Positions 12,326-26,100 of a stretch of 64,000 nt of DNA are shown here, in pieces. The position numbers were made by a program, and so were the translations under genes. Position 1 is the first letter of the stretch; every line of letters starts with the position of its first letter. Below the pieces are notes generated by a model, which worked only from the letters and a program-made list of their open reading frames with translations, was not told the DNA's origin and searched no databases. Source of the stretch: Solenopsis invicta (Eukaryota > Arthropoda > Insecta > Hymenoptera > Formicidae); NCBI RefSeq assembly GCF_016802725.1, contig NC_052669.1, forward strand, positions 20,799,770-20,863,769. Direction: 5' to 3'.

Positions 12326-12500
12326 GGAGAAATAAAATACATCCATGTGAAATGTGCTAAGATGACATGGAAAATATTATATGCATATGCAACTCACAAG
12401 CGCATACAAATTGAGCAGCTAGAAATGTGCAAAAATATTCGCCGTCTCTTGTTTCTTCATCAGCTGGACTAACAACTCTGTTATCCCCAATTTACCTGAT

Positions 12501-12876
12501 TCCTCTTTACGCCGCTATGAGATCGTCGGAATTGGAGTTTAAATCGCCTCGAGTCTCTGGCGCGTAACACGATGCGAGCGCGTAGTGCTCGAATTCCTAT
12601 CTCGTGCGCGTATCTTCGCACCGATGCGCGACTTTATTTGCCACTCTCGAGTTTCGGGAGCAGGCGCGATCGCAGATCGTGGTAGATCGAAACGTCGACG
12701 ATGCTCGCGGACCCGATAGCGCGATAATTTCTTCCGCTACCGGATTGTTTCTTGCGTGAGCGAGGAAAAAAAAATGCGACTCGCGGCCTCTTCTTTCCGG
12801 CCTAAAGAAAACCGGGCAATATAATTCCAGATCGTATCTAGGGCGATCGACGTGGGCGAAGCGATGTGTGCGTGCG

Positions 12877-12960
<84 letters not shown>

Positions 12961-13020
12961 CGTATGTTTCAGTGTGCAATGGGTGCGGTGCAGTTCCGAT
13001 CTCCATGGAGTTGGCACCTC
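12501..13020. other. CpG-rich island next to a GT microsatellite
   Basis: GC-rich from about 12520 to 12860, with no convincing coding frame. The 89-codon minus-strand frame at 12737-13006 is mainly a His-Thr run translated from the microsatellite. Confidence 0.5.
12865..12958 (+). repeat. (GT)n microsatellite
   Basis: A GTGTGC-type start gives way to about 37 uninterrupted GT units. It is the longest simple repeat in the window; alternating purine-pyrimidine tracts of this length can adopt Z-DNA. Confidence 0.95.
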
Positions 13021-14340
13021 TTTTTAAGATTTAATACAATTGGTTAAATTCTGATCATTCTTCTCCAAAGATTCCTAGCGTTTCTAACGCGAAAAGAGTT
13101 TCGATTAAAGAGAAATGCGAAGATACGGAGTGTGCTTCGCATTTTTGTTATGCGCGCACACAGACAACAATAATTTTAATTATTTGCTATCATTTCAAAC
13201 ATTGAGAACACAATCATTGAAACTCTCGAGATATTCCGAGCTCTACTTTCATCTTCATAATGAAAACAGACTCGTGTAGGTTTATCCACGTGCACGTCGA
13301 TGTTATTACAAATCAAGCGCATCGAGAACTGGTCTCGAGTTCATTGTTCCACTTTTGACTCACAGATTGCGAATATTTTTGATATTTTATTTTATAACTC
13401 GTTTAATATTGAATTTTACGCAATCGAGACTTGAAGTTGAAATAAAATGAATCGAAAGATGGGCACGCGCCTACTGCGTGAAATAAAATTACCAGTTAGC
13501 GATGATAATAATGGCGCGAAACGTCGAAGATATCTCGCATAATCACCGGATATATCATCACACATGTGATAAATATAAATTTAGCATTAGTACATGTTAA
13601 TAAAGTAAAAAAAATAATTTTTTTTTCTCTGTCGCTTAATAATTTAAGAAAACTTTTTTAATTTTGCTTGAGTATTGATAAAATTAAATTAAACAGATAA
13701 ATAAAATTTTCTTCTCTGCCGCTTAACAATTTAAGTAATTTTTCTCTTTAGTTCCACATTCTACGTCTTCTAATTCATCTACAATGTAATAATCAGCGTA
13801 CGATATGTAAATGAAAGACAATAATGATAGACAAGATTACCACGAATGATAGTCGTATATATTAAAGAAAGATCTGAATATTTTAGAAGAATTGAGATTG
13901 ACTAATTCACTTTTTTTTGTAAATATCTCAAGAGTGACAATAACATAATATCTAAGTTAATTGGATTAATTAATTAAATTAACTTAGAGTTTAAGAATTA
14001 AAATTAATAGTAAGTTACTTTTCTAAATTAATTTCAATTCTTAAATTCTAAATTATTTTAATTAATTAAATTTTTGGGCCGGTATTTATAGTCGCAAATA
14101 ATTTTTAATCTTTGATTGAAAGAAAAAAATGAATAAATGTATTAATGCAATTATAATTAATTATGCTTTTAATTAAAGGTTAAAATTTATTTGCGACTGT
14201 CGGCTTTTTTTTAAATTAATTTAATAACGAAACATACACATGATGTTTTATGCATATGTACATTTGTCGCGAATAATATTGACGGGTAAGATCATGATTT
14301 AATATTTAATTAATAGTTGGAATCTTCTTTTTGTACTCGG
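13021..14340. other. AT-rich intergenic DNA
   Basis: No gene. A short block resembling CTCTGYCGCTTAAYAATTTA occurs twice, near 13626 and 13714. The hairpin element at 14076-14205 is listed separately. Confidence 0.55.
14076..14205. repeat. Hairpin MITE, CCGGCCTAAA family, copy 2
   Basis: The left arm starts GGGCCGGTATTTATAGTCGC and the right arm ends TTTGCGACTGTCGGC. The inner arms pair over AATAATTTTTAATCTTTGAT. There is no coding capacity and it is the same family as 11519-11892 and 24471-24606. Confidence 0.8.
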
Positions 14341-14860
14341 TTTTTATTTTATGTGATCTGCGTGTGCCGTGCTTCCAATAGCCTACGCGAGAGTGGAAAG
14401 ACGTGGCACTTTCACCGAAAAATCTCCGAAATTCGCGCCTCTCGGTCTTATATAATGATATCGAATCGACTCAACACGCCTACCTAAATTCGAAGGAACG
14501 GAGACGACGCGGTATCCCGCGTTCATAACGGTTTTATATATTCTTCTCTCGGGGCCATTCTCCCGACGCGAACGAAATCCGCGGTCGAAGATTAAGGACG
14601 AGCAGTACGCTTTGAGATCCTTTACCCGCATGGATGTCACTTAAATTTTGATTTTTTTTTTGCAATAGCCACGCGAACGCACCGGGGCGGGCGGTGAATT
14701 TCGGCCCGCGTTTATTTCCTGCGTACCATGCCGAATCTCTCGGAATGCAGTTCGACATGTGACAGAGCGGATTCGATTCCGCAGGATCGGATTTTGCGCG
14801 ACGACCGAGTCGAAGAACGACTCTCGAACGTCGTGGGCGGCGCAGTATTTTTTAGGGATA
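14341..14860. other. CpG-rich island
   Basis: GC-rich block with overlapping open frames on both strands (14383-14640, 14534-14758, 14728-14931), none with a recognisable motif. Probably non-coding. Confidence 0.45.
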
Positions 14861-15167
14861 CCTATAGACGACTATTTAATTATTTTAATACTATTTTAAT
14901 TAAATTCGTAATTGTCAATAACGTCATGTAGTTTGGTATAAGATAAGAAGTAGCTTAAAGCCTTCCTGTGTGTAGAGAAAATTTTCTCTTAGAATTTACT
15001 CGTAAAATTATGGTAGTCGTCGGATGTTATGGATTTTGAAGAATTTTATGAATTTAGTAGCATTTAATAAAATTTTAATAAAACCAAACTATTTTAGATA
15101 TACATTTAATGTGCTTGAAACTAAACGATTATGTGTATAAATTTTATTAAAATTATAGTAAAATTAC

Positions 15168-15403
15168 TACACGGAAAAAACAATTTTATTAAAAATTCAG
15201 ATCTAAAAATAATTACGTGAATCATTAAAAAACTTTTGAACAAGATGTTTAATTTGGTTGCTAAAATGTCAAAGCTGTTTGCAACAACATTATCATGCTT
15301 GGGTGCTTTACATAACTATTTTGATGGCCGAATATAAAATTATTTTCTGATGTGTGTCTACCTAAACTTTTAAATGCTGCAGTAAAATTGTTCTTTCCAT
15401 GCT
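15168..15403. repeat. MITE, CACGGAAAGAAC family, copy D
   Basis: The left end is TA-CACGGAAAAAACAATTTT and the right end is TTGTTCTTTCCATG. Central blocks (TTTGCAACAACATTATCATG, TATTTTGATGGCC) match the family. The right flank no longer shows a clean TA. Confidence 0.8.
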
Positions 15404-16091
15404 CAATTTATCTTAAGCAAAACTTTAACATAATAGAAAATTCTCTCCATGCACACATCTTAACGAATTAATAAATAATTTTAATAGACAAATTGTCGAT
15501 TTCGCGAACATATTTTTTAATTATTTTCTGAAGAGATAGCATTGTTATTCCGAAACAGCCTACTGGATTCAAAAGATAACTCTGTTTTCTTTCGACATGT
15601 GAGACATGCTTAAATTCGGTACGTGTTATTCGCGGGAATATAAAGTTGCATAGCGTGCTGTAATGCAACACGTTGGTTTTACGAACACGCGGCCAACGAG
15701 CACTTCTGCCGCGCCAAAGCGACCCGGTGTAGCGACGCATGAAGCCAATGGCGCTTATTTAAGGCTCGCAGCACGTGGGTAAGGGAGCATTGAAAGTACT
15801 CGCTGTCGAGTATCTAAGTGGTTTATGGATTTGCGGCGACGCCAAGTGCCTCGGCTGTCGAGGATAAATGCGAGTGTGTGGATGCGTATGATTATCCTAA
15901 AGGTTACGTGATTGCGCGATTGCGTCGTCGTTATGGTTGTTCCTCTTCCACGAAATGACAGCGAATAGTTCATAGTTTAAGGCTTTACTGAACGTCGATT
16001 CTAATGGAAAAGCTCATTTTGCATTTCGCGTTTCATATCTTGTATTTTACGTTGAACGAACATTTTTCTTACGTTGTAATATTCTGTTTCC

Positions 16092-16530
16092 TAAATTGAA
16101 AGGACAATTTTACTGTAATATCTAAAAATTTAACAGATTAAAAAATAATTTTACGTTGAGCCATCAAAATAATTATGTACACTGCGAGAAAAATTAATAA
16201 ATTTTAATAAATATTATATTTATTTGAAAAGTACAAATAAAATATTCATTAAATGTAAATATATATTTATTTAGTGCAAGAACCACTAATTTTACTGTCA
16301 TTTTTTCTTATAGAATAAATATTTATGTATCGTAAGTTAAATATTTTATTAATACTAGTCGAATAAATATTAAAATTTTGGAATTTTTTCTTTCATTGTA
16401 GGACACCTAAGCATGATAATGTTGCTGCAAAATTTCTTAGCAACCGAGTTAAACATCCGATATAATTTTTTAAATGATTTAATATAATTATTTTTTGATC
16501 AATATTTTAGCAAAATTGGTCTAGCGTATA
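16092..16530. repeat. MITE, CACGGAAAGAAC family, copy E, split by an insertion
   Basis: The two halves (16092-16179 and 16399-16530) join to give a normal family member. The centre, which reads AATTATGTA then GGACAC in the intact pattern, is interrupted at the TA by a 219-bp insert. The outer ends are diverged (AAATTGAAAGGACAATTTTA on the left, TTGGTCTAGCGTA on the right). Confidence 0.75.
16180..16398. repeat. Second MITE type, nested in copy E
   Basis: The insert begins CACTGCGAGAAAAATT and ends AATTTTTTCTTTCATTG, imperfect inverted termini, with TA on both sides (16178-16179 and 16399-16400). The interior is AT-rich and non-coding. The TA duplication again points to a Tc1/mariner-type source. 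Confidence 0.75.
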
Positions 16531-19500
16531 ATGCGTCACGCTTGTCCGAACAAAAAAATTCGACTAAATATATTTTTGTAATTACGCATCGATGTATGAA
16601 ATAAAAATTTTACGGAGGCTGCAACGTGCATGTTGTGAGAAAGGGAAGGAGAAGAGAGAGATTGAAAAAGTTCTCGACGATCGGATCACGACACCGTCGT
16701 CTTCTCGAACCAGGTTTTCTGCTGGGAACGAGATGAGATGCCAGGCGACAACTAATTAGGCCTAAAAAGCCAACGATCGCTTTCATAGTTGTGCCGCCTT
16801 GTATACCTACCTACACACGGCTGCGTGCACGCATACGGACGTGCAATTGTGAATGTGTACGTCCTCGAGGACGTGTAAAGGATCCGGTGCCACTTTAGAG
16901 ATCGGCGCAAGTGGCTCCGTTCTTCACGTGAAAAAAAGACTAGCACTCGTGTTGAAGCGCTTTACCTCAAAGCGATTTATGGAAAGCGAGGTATGTTTGG
17001 TAACATCTCGACTATTTCCAATTCCACCTCACCATAGTGACGTATTTGAGATTAAGTAACTGAAAGATGAGTTCATGATTACAAGTGTCTGCCAGATTAT
17101 TTCTTTAATATTTAAAATTAATAATTAAAGGAGAGATTCCAGCGAAAAAGGTCAACCTGTCTTTCGTCTTGCATAAATAAAAAATGCAACATTTCAAAAA
17201 TATGCTCCTAGTTTTAAGATTGAGTTCGCAAAAATAATAAAGTTATTAGCCTCTTTAGTGAGACGCGTCAGAGCTCGATACGGCGGTGCCAAATGATGAT
17301 GAGTGGTAGACATAAAATCCTAACGGATTTTAAAGCCGGTCTATTTTTGTGCGTGGGAGTTTATGAAAGCTTCTCTCCGGAGCTTTCTGATTGCAAGTAT
17401 AGTTCTCTCATGTGTTTGATGTGTGTCTAAGCAAACGATTTCCACTGTGACTCATAGTGCGTTTGAAATTGTTGCTTATCTGGCTATTGTAATATTCCAC
17501 GAAAGCTATTACTCCATATTAAAGATTATAGAAACAATGAGCACCGTGATCGGACAAAGTATGCGCCGATTCTTATAATGAATGACGGCTACTGAGAACG
17601 GAGTATTATCGCTTAAAGAGCCCATGAAATGAAATGAACATTCCAGCAGCAGGAATAAGAAGGCATCTTTTATGATTTTGGAATAGTAAACTACATATTC
17701 AGATAGAATCTTCAGGTGTAAATAAAATTTCACATCCAAAAGTTTAAACGCATTTTTCTTGAAACAATATTTTTTAAATTAGCGTGCAGAGTAACTTGTA
17801 AACTAATCGACCAACCGCAATTAATTTATTATAAATTTCTCTAGATATTATAACATTTTACTTTTATTGTATATTTATAACATGGTTATGACAAAATAAA
17901 ATTGACTTTTTAGTTAAAAAAAAATTACAAACTTTTTTTCAAACGCTACAATTTTTCTTCTTTTATTTTAAATGTAAATTTGGGGTATAGTAAACTCTCA
18001 GAGTAAACTATCTAACTTCAAGAAAATTTTTTATTTTCGGTTTTCAGGTAACTGTGAAAGGTGATACACTGCACACCAACAGCAAGTGCATCGTTAAAAA
18101 TGATTAGATATTATTATACGCCGATGTGTAGTAGAAAACTTAAAAAGAAAACTTAAAAAATCCAAAATTTCTTTACTACAAGGATGCCTTTTTATATCCT
18201 AAAAAGGATGATTCGAAAGAATTATTATCAATAGTTTTCTTAAAAACAACAAAAATCATAAATAATCCGAAATTCAGCCAACTTGCTGGCAAAATGCGTT
18301 TATTAATAAAATGAATCCACAACGTTTCGATCTCAGATTTAGATTCTTCTCAAAGTGAGTTGGTTGCAACATAGACATTAAAATTAATAAATCAAGGAAA
18401 CACATTATGAACTCTTTCCAAAGAGTATAAAAATTGGTACTAAAAATAACATACACAAATTAACAGAAATGTTCGCTGAGCTTACATGTTGCCATTGTCA
18501 AATGTGTGTAAAACAATTAAACGTCGTCAAGGTATTGGAGATTACAAAGAATTATGTCGGCACTAAAAATCATCTATTTTTTAAAAGCTTCACATTATCC
18601 GTGATGTGCCCGCGTGAGTGCTTCAAGTTACCTAGAATAAAAGTGAAATGCAGGCGGAAGGTGGCCTGTCTCGTCGTCAGAAAGATTAGGGACGACTGTT
18701 CCAGGCGGATGTGAAGTAATCGTCAAAGAGCACCCGGTAGAGCGATAACCTATCGTAAAGTGGCCGATAGCAGTATGTTCTGGTCTTGCGTAGCAAACTC
18801 GACCGAGTAATTTTCAAATGACGCCATTTGCAAGCTAAATCACAACGCATAATTCCCGCCGGACATGTCGTTCGCATGTTCGCAATGTCGACTGTTAAGT
18901 TACTCTATAAATTAGCAAATTTGCTAGACATTGTGTGAAGATACTAAATTACTCAGAAACAAAATTTATTTTAGAGCAATTTATTTTTGCGACTTGAAGA
19001 AAAAAAGTTTTATTATTAATTGAAAGTGGTAATCATTATTATGATATCGTGGATAAAGGAATTCAGCGTTTTATTCACTTTGACAGAATAAAGTATCCAC
19101 ATTTATCAAAATCTAGATAAGTACAGTTTAAGATATAAAAAATTTTATTTTATAATTATTTCAAGAAATCGTTTAATTCTTTACTCAAATTAAATTATAA
19201 TTTTGCCATAATAAATGTACAATTTTTATGATACATTACAACAGTAAGAATAATTGTGCATTTTTACAATTCATATAGATATGAATTAATTTGATTTTTT
19301 TATGCACGTCAATTATATTTAACCGAAAATAAATGTTTTAAACATATTTAAAATATTCTTCTGAATTACTCAACAATTTTTTTCTGAATTTAATTTTGCT
19401 AATTTATTGGTATGATTATTTTTGTTTTGTTGAAATATTATTTTGACATTAATGGCACAAACTTTTATCATTTATAAAAGATCAATATTTTTGCGTCTAT

Positions 19501-21103
19501 TTTTGCAAATATACTTATATAATTGCAGATCACAAATTTTAGTGCGAGATCACGTTGTACAACTTTATAAAAATGTTTGCCTATCGGAGTACATATGTAT
19601 CGTCATTTTATTAGTACTAAATAATTAATAAATTTCGCTAATTAAACGCACTTTAATTAATTAAACACTAGCAAAAAATAATATAAAATATCATCTACAT
19701 ATTAATTACAGCGTTTGCGTTCAAATATGTCCATATTAGTCCCGCTTCCTGATAAATTGACACGTTTATTATCAACTCGAATGAAACACTGTCTGCGTAA
19801 TGTAGAAAGGGTGAAAAGTAGAGTTCCACCCGCATGTCACGACACTTGTCGAGCGCTGGTAAGGCGTACCTACGAGCGTGGCTTCGCCTTGCGATAAAAG
19901 ACGAGCCCGATACCGAAAGCGAGTGGTGTACGAGCGTATCGCCGATGTAGCGACAGGCATTGTTCCGTGGTGAGAGAAGCCTACGCGGTCCTGCTTTACG
20001 AGCGACCGATAGTCATACGTATGTCCACGTGGGCACTCTCTTGTTCCGGAAAAATTTACTGGACATCTGGAGGTTTAAAGTCTTTGGTCTATTTTATTTA
20101 AACAAAGAAAATACATATTTGGCAAATATTATTCCGGGGGCACTTCGAGTTTTAGAAATTGCGACTCGAATGTTTCAAACGCTTCTACATCATCAATTAC
20201 TTTATATCAAGGAACAATTTAAAATGCTCATTCTAAAAAGTAGAACAAAGAAAAGTCATAGATAAGCTTTTTAAAAATGTATATTTTCATTAACAATATT
20301 TAAATTGGGAATATTTTAACTTAACTTAGTTTTTATTCATCTAATTACAAGAAATATCTAATTAGTAGAGAATCATAAGTCTATCAATATTAAGAAAATT
20401 ACCTACTCATTTTATATCAGTTAGTATCCATCGTTTGTGAATAGAAAATAATTTGTTTAAAAAAACTTTGAGAGATATTTATTAAGTAAATTATTAAGCG
20501 GCAATATTAAACTTTCCCAGAAACTAACGTGCTTGTCTAAAAGTACGATCAATGAATTTCATTATACCGCTAAGTGCAATGATCCTATCGTTATCCCATT
20601 GGAACACAGCGCACCATAACATAACACACAAACAGGGTGACGTTAAAGAGTCAGTGATAGCTTCATGAATACGTATCGCGGTACATCGAAATATGCCGGC
20701 ACCGCCATTCTTCCACTAGGAGTTTTATCTAAACAGCTATTTCCCGCACCGCGATACGGTCTGTGCGTGTATTAACCGACAACAATAGCTGACTAATTAT
20801 CTATCTCGAAATGTGCGTAATGTTTATGGCTCACTAATACGTCGACCGCGAGTGAAATGGATCTTGCACCCATTTGTTTAACAAAGTTATTTAACGTGTT
20901 AATATTTACTTCTTTACAAGTACAAATAACGTGTGGAATTTACACGTTGTTATTAATTAATCGCGCAATAAAGCCTTAAAGCATGATTGGTAATCCTACT
21001 CTTTGGTCTTGTTGTCTTGACCATAAATTAATCTTAGAACTCTTTTAAATGCATTAAAAGCTGTACTAAAATATTAATTACAGAGCTATTGCGCGTAAAA
21101 TAT

Positions 21104-21442
21104 AAATAAACATTACGTATACACAATGTAAACTATGTAAGGTACCTATGCTTTATGTGTCATCAATATATAGGATGCTTATAAAGTCTGTTCTCACCGT
21201 CTATATATATTTCGAATAGGACTACTCTAACCCGCTCTTGCCCAATAAGAGTAGCCCCTGGAAATGATTGAAGACATATTTTGTGATTTTTTAATAATTT
21301 TGAATCAGTTTTTAAATATAAGTGGTAAAAACGGACTTTATAGACATCCTGTGTATGTATACAATAAGATTGTATATATAGATGACACATAAAGCATACT
21401 TTACATAATTTAAATAGTTTACATTATACATGTAACGTTATT
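21104..21442. repeat. Large hairpin element with an inner inverted-repeat element
   Basis: Outer arms (about 21104-21171 and 21368-21442) share TGTAAACTAT and CTTTATGTGTCATC on opposite strands. Inside them a second pair of ends, AGGATGCTTATAAAGTCTG and CGGACTTTATAGACATCCTG, faces inward. The 75-codon minus-strand frame at 21163-21390 is made of this repeat. The structure suggests one element inside another or a two-part terminal repeat. Confidence 0.65.
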
Positions 21443-23570
21443 TACTTATATTTTATGGAATATAGGAAGTTCAAATTTTATTAGAAACAATGAAAATTAT
21501 ACTTAATTTGTTTTTTGTTTTTTAATATTATATATTTTTATCTTATCAATACTTATACCTTAATTACTTTTTTCTGTATTGCGTGTTTCAAATTTATAAT
21601 AATTTATATTACCTATATTGTCTACATGAAAAATTCCTGCAAAAGTAACATAGTTTATGTAGATATAATATTGAAATTTTAGGCACAATCCTGATATTAA
21701 TTTTATTGAAATTCTAAAAGATGAGTGTAACTTTACAGAGATTATTTATTTGCAAAAATATATCTGTATGTAATTACAGAAACGGAAGATAAAAAGTTTC
21801 AATTTATTTAAACCATGATAATAATTGCAGTTTAAAGGATCAAAAATTCACAATGAAGAAGAAAATTTCACACAAGTTCGACAATTGGCATCAAAGAACG
21901 ATTGCTATGTTCGATAAAAACGCTTTTAAAACGAAGCCGATAGTTACAGTGGATAAAAAATAGAAGTAAAAACTGTTCAGGTAACGGGATGTCCAGACAG
22001 CGCGATGGCGGTCCTGGAGAATATCTCGTGCAACAGATGCTGTATCACTAACGATGTCTGGCATCTTGATAGATAAATTGATATTTATAACCGCTAGAAT
22101 TCCATCGGCTGCGTAGATCAATTTAAATATGAGATTTTTAAAATTTATACAATATATCTGTATCATTATGCGCATATTAATTTAATGCTGATTAAAAGTT
22201 GATTGTACAGCCTAAAAGACAAATCGTTCATTATGACACAAAACTTTTGGTTAAATTAGACATTTGTCATCTAAAATTCTGTAAAAAAATAAAACTCCAA
22301 ATAACGATTATTTGTAACATTATATTGGAAGTCATGTTGTATAATATTCGCGAGAAATTCAAATTTTATTGTAAATAATGTAAGTGATATTAGATTTAAT
22401 AAGAACCACACATTTTGTATCTCTTTCTACAATTTACTATACACATTTTATTTTAACCATTTATCTCTAATTCTATGCGACTAAGAATCGAAGTGCAAAA
22501 AAGGTCGTGCCCAAGCGGAGGCGTTATTTCCAATTTTGTTTCAGATAACAAAAGGGGACTAGATAACGAACTGATGACGGTTGTAGCTCGTGACTATCGC
22601 TTACACCAGATGCGGCGGTAATGTCATGCCATGTAGTAAAATGTTTCATATTCTCGATCGTAATAACCGTTAACTGATAGCACGATAGACGCGTGGAGTA
22701 ATTCGCGATTTATCGACAGCAGTCGTGCTCCTCCAAAGAATATATCAAATTGTTTCCTAGAACACATGACGAAACTGCAATGCTGTTATTAGCAATGATA
22801 AATTTTTTACGTTTTTCATTTTTTTTTTATTTTTTAGTTTATGAGTAACTCACAGTTTATCGTTAAAATTTCGATATTCTTTGAAAATTATTTAGTTTTG
22901 TGCTTTTATTCTTTTTTTAGAAGAGTTTTAACTGTTTATTTATTACTTACGTAGTATGATGAAACTCAGACTATACCTATAGTTTCAGTAATATAAAAAT
23001 TATGTTCAGTTTCCGTACTAATTCATTTATGTTATTTACGTTCCAGTAACTCGGGCGTAAATAATTTATTTATAAAATAAAATAAATTTGTGCGTGCATC
23101 TTATGCAAATTTCGTTAACTTGTCTTTTAAATTGCACATTTTATACTAATCAGGAGACAAATAAAAAGCATTAGTTTTAGATCCAATTATTCGCATCTAC
23201 ATATGAAATTAAATATTGCCCTATCTTCTCATTTGCCCAGAATAATTAATGTAATGAGTGATTAAAGTATAATGATTGAAGTTAATCGATGCCGGTCGGC
23301 AGCTAACAGCGAATAGCTCTTACAAGGGCTGTTCGATATTGCCGATACGCTGTTAATCACTGTCATCTTTATCACCGACGTTTCATCGGCGAGCCGTGAC
23401 ACTCGTCATGTACAAACAGCGATTTTCAATCGTGTAATGCGACACCGCGCGATATTGCAATAAGCTTTTGAATCTAGAAAGCTAGAAATTGATATTAATT
23501 ATCGGTATTTAATATTCACCTCAAAGACACTTATTCAAACCATAAAAATGATTAGCGCTGCATAGTAATG

Positions 23571-23748
23571 TACACAGAAAGAAATTATTATCAAATCAAC
23601 AATTATATTCTCATTGTGTAAGCAAGAGTAGAAAATCTTGAAAGAATTTGATAATCTTCAACAGACACAACTTGCTCACATGCAGAAATTTATTTCTTAC
23701 GTGAGGAATTTTTTTTCTTTGTGCAAACAAGTTATATTTTTCTGTGTA
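23571..23748. repeat. Small MITE flanked by TA
   Basis: It starts TA-CACAGAAAGAAATTATTA and ends TATATTTTTCTGTG-TA. The termini resemble those of the CACGGAAAGAAC family but the interior is different. No coding frame. Confidence 0.6.
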
Positions 23749-24470
23749 ATGATGCACCAATTAACATAGAAATACATATACATTTAATTAGCTTACGTAA
23801 CTAGCTTTTTCATTGAACATATTTGAAAAAAAAGCGAACAAGTACATTTTGAAATAGCTGTTAACTTATGATGCAAAAAAAATGGGCAAAAAGCAAAGAA
23901 AATTCGACTCCTTTTTTGCTTAATATTAACTTCTTAATCTTGCGATTAGTAGCAATTTAGCGATCTACGTTATTGAAAGTATTGCACTTAGCGAAAATTT
24001 ATAAACATACAAACGAAGATTGTGCGTTTCCATACGGTAGCTATCGCTACCGTTATCGTCGCTAATTAATGTCAATATGCGGAAACGGCTGATAAGGCCG
24101 CATATCCATGTAATAAATGTACTACGATCGCGATGCAATAGGCATCCTGATAAGCATAACGCTCGCACGATGGACATACTTATCAGGCTACTCTCTCGAA
24201 TACAATGATTGTTATAGAGTTGGGAGCGATTCGATGAAAAACTACCATTTTTGTTTTTAATCCTACTAAATATTTTTGTTTGGGAAACTTCGTGAAAACC
24301 CAATCATAGGCTCTGTTAAATTAGAGGGTTAGTTTTACGTTACAGCGCAAAACTTGGATGGCGATATGCACATTGCTGTTTCGCTATTCTCATTAATGTT
24401 TTAGCTTTAATAAATATTTCACTTAGATCTCCAGTGTTAGCAAAGGACGAATATTTTTAACAAAACATTA

Positions 24471-24606
24471 AGGCCGGTTTATAGCTATAAATAATTTTTA
24501 ATCTTCAATTGAAAGCGCAATTAATTGGAGATGCATTCATAAATTCATTCATTTTTTTCTTTCAATCAAAGATTGAAAATTATTTATGACTATGAATACC
24601 GGCCTA
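24471..24606. repeat. Hairpin MITE, CCGGCCTAAA family, copy 3 (most complete)
   Basis: Left end AGGCCGGTTTATAGCTATAA, right end TGACTATGAATACCGGCCT; the arms pair for most of their length around a short loop with ATTCATAAATTCATTC. It supplies the uninterrupted reference for the nested insertion at 11641-11874. Confidence 0.85.
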
Positions 24607-26100
24607 AAACTTTCCTAGTAGAAACGTATGCAGTTTTTCTAGACACTCATGCAGTTATTGTATTACTTTATTTTCATTAGTTGTAATAATATTGCGTAGG
24701 AAATGGATAAGAATTTGACAGTTTGTTTTCAATGGCTAAAGCAGTTTGCCTGATAAAAATGTGCTCAGTTATCGTTTAATATTAATAGAAGGGTTTTCAG
24801 GCTTGCTGGTTAAATAATTGAATGATTCATTTATTGTCCTGTTTTTGTTCAATAAATGAATTCAGATATTTTGCGCACCCTTTATGCGCAATAACTGCAG
24901 GCAAAACGTTACATCTTAATTGGGATTCTCAGCAGTTTTACTTTTCAGTTACTAGATAGAAATAATATTACTGTCTAGTAACTATTTGAAATGCATGAAA
25001 TTTCTACTAGAGCCGCGATATAAAAAAAATTCGTTATCGTAATGGGACATCGTACTTACATGTTATTAATCAGTGACTGACATCCTCGTCCTGTCGAAAT
25101 TTTGTACACGGTCGGGAAGTCTTCGTAGCAGAAACATATAATTCTATATAATATACAGTCTTCTTGTCAACACTCTGTCTCTAATCAAAAGTTGCGCATG
25201 GCAACGTGCCACTTTTCTCACTCTTTTATTTTCTCGTGTCAATTAAATCAGTCGTGCCTTCTCTAGGGAGATACGTGTCAATTACTACACTCGGAATTTC
25301 CTATATCAATTTATTTCATGTTGCTTGAAAATTTATTTGGAATCGTTGGATCAAGCACTTGCGAAATACTTTATCAGAGACAATTGTTTCGACTTTCCGG
25401 TAATTGCTTTGCATCTATGCACCAATCGCTCACTTCGATTTATTTCGGTGAAGAAGAGGCGCCAAACTTTGAGGAAGATCGCCGTTACTGAGTCATATTA
25501 CTACCTTCTACCTGCGAAATTCCGAGATCGTTATAAGCCGCAGAAAAATTTCTTCTCGAAAAGGTTCTTCTTCTTCTTCTTCCACGTAACTGAGTTTTTG
25601 CCCCGCACTGTATGAAAACTCCGTCTAGTTAAAAATTCGTCTTCGATATTAATCGAAAACTTCTAGAGTTTATACGAAAATTTAATTTTGCTAGTTTAGT
25701 ATACGATTGAAGATAATCAGAATCTTTATTTTCGAGTTACTTTTATTTAAATCCACGACTGATCCAAATTCAAATTAAAGAGTTTTTTTATGAAATTTAT
25801 ACGTGGAGTTGCTTTCATTTTTATCCTCAAAACAGTAATCCAATTCGTCGGTTGCACAAATAGCCACTGTATTATTTTTCAACAATTAATATAGTACATT
25901 TTAGGTCCCTGTATCTTTGTTGTAATTTCCAAAATGTCTATATATCGTTTCGTACGAATGTCCTGTTAATTATAAAAAGTCCCTTTACTGTCTCTCAGCA
26001 TGCTCACCACAAAAGTAGCTTCGAAATTACACCTTCTTCACAATATCAAGTCATAGTGTCACTTCTCCTAATTCAACAATAATAGCAATTTCCTGAATGA

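Larger units (their letters stand above)
10131..12500. other. Repeat-rich AT-rich intergenic DNA
   Basis: Apart from the inverted-repeat element at 10402-10652 and the MITEs between 11519 and 12325, this is AT-rich sequence with no gene. A moderately GC patch at 11090-11300 has no recognisable feature. Confidence 0.6.
14861..16600. other. AT-rich intergenic DNA with two MITEs
   Basis: Holds MITE copies D (15168-15403) and E (16092-16530). The part from 15600 to 15960 is less AT-rich, and short frames on its minus strand (15468-15740, 15755-15973) show no known motif. Confidence 0.5.
16601..26100. other. Long AT-rich intergenic stretch, no gene seen
   Basis: About 9.5 kb with only short frames, none of which resembles a protein family. 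Mildly GC-richer patches occur at 16610-17050, 18600-18880, 19790-20040, 20580-20860 and 22490-22740. The last contains two AGATAAC and two GATAG motifs. Recognisable elements at 21104-21442, 23571-23748 and 24471-24606 are listed separately. The 96-codon frame at 25325-25615 has no known motif and ends in a poly-Phe tract. Confidence 0.55.

Noticed and set aside
12737..13006. Minus-strand frame with a long His-Thr run
   Set aside because: It is the translation of the (GT)n microsatellite.
21163..21390. 75-codon minus-strand frame
   Set aside because: It lies entirely within the inverted-repeat element at 21104-21442.
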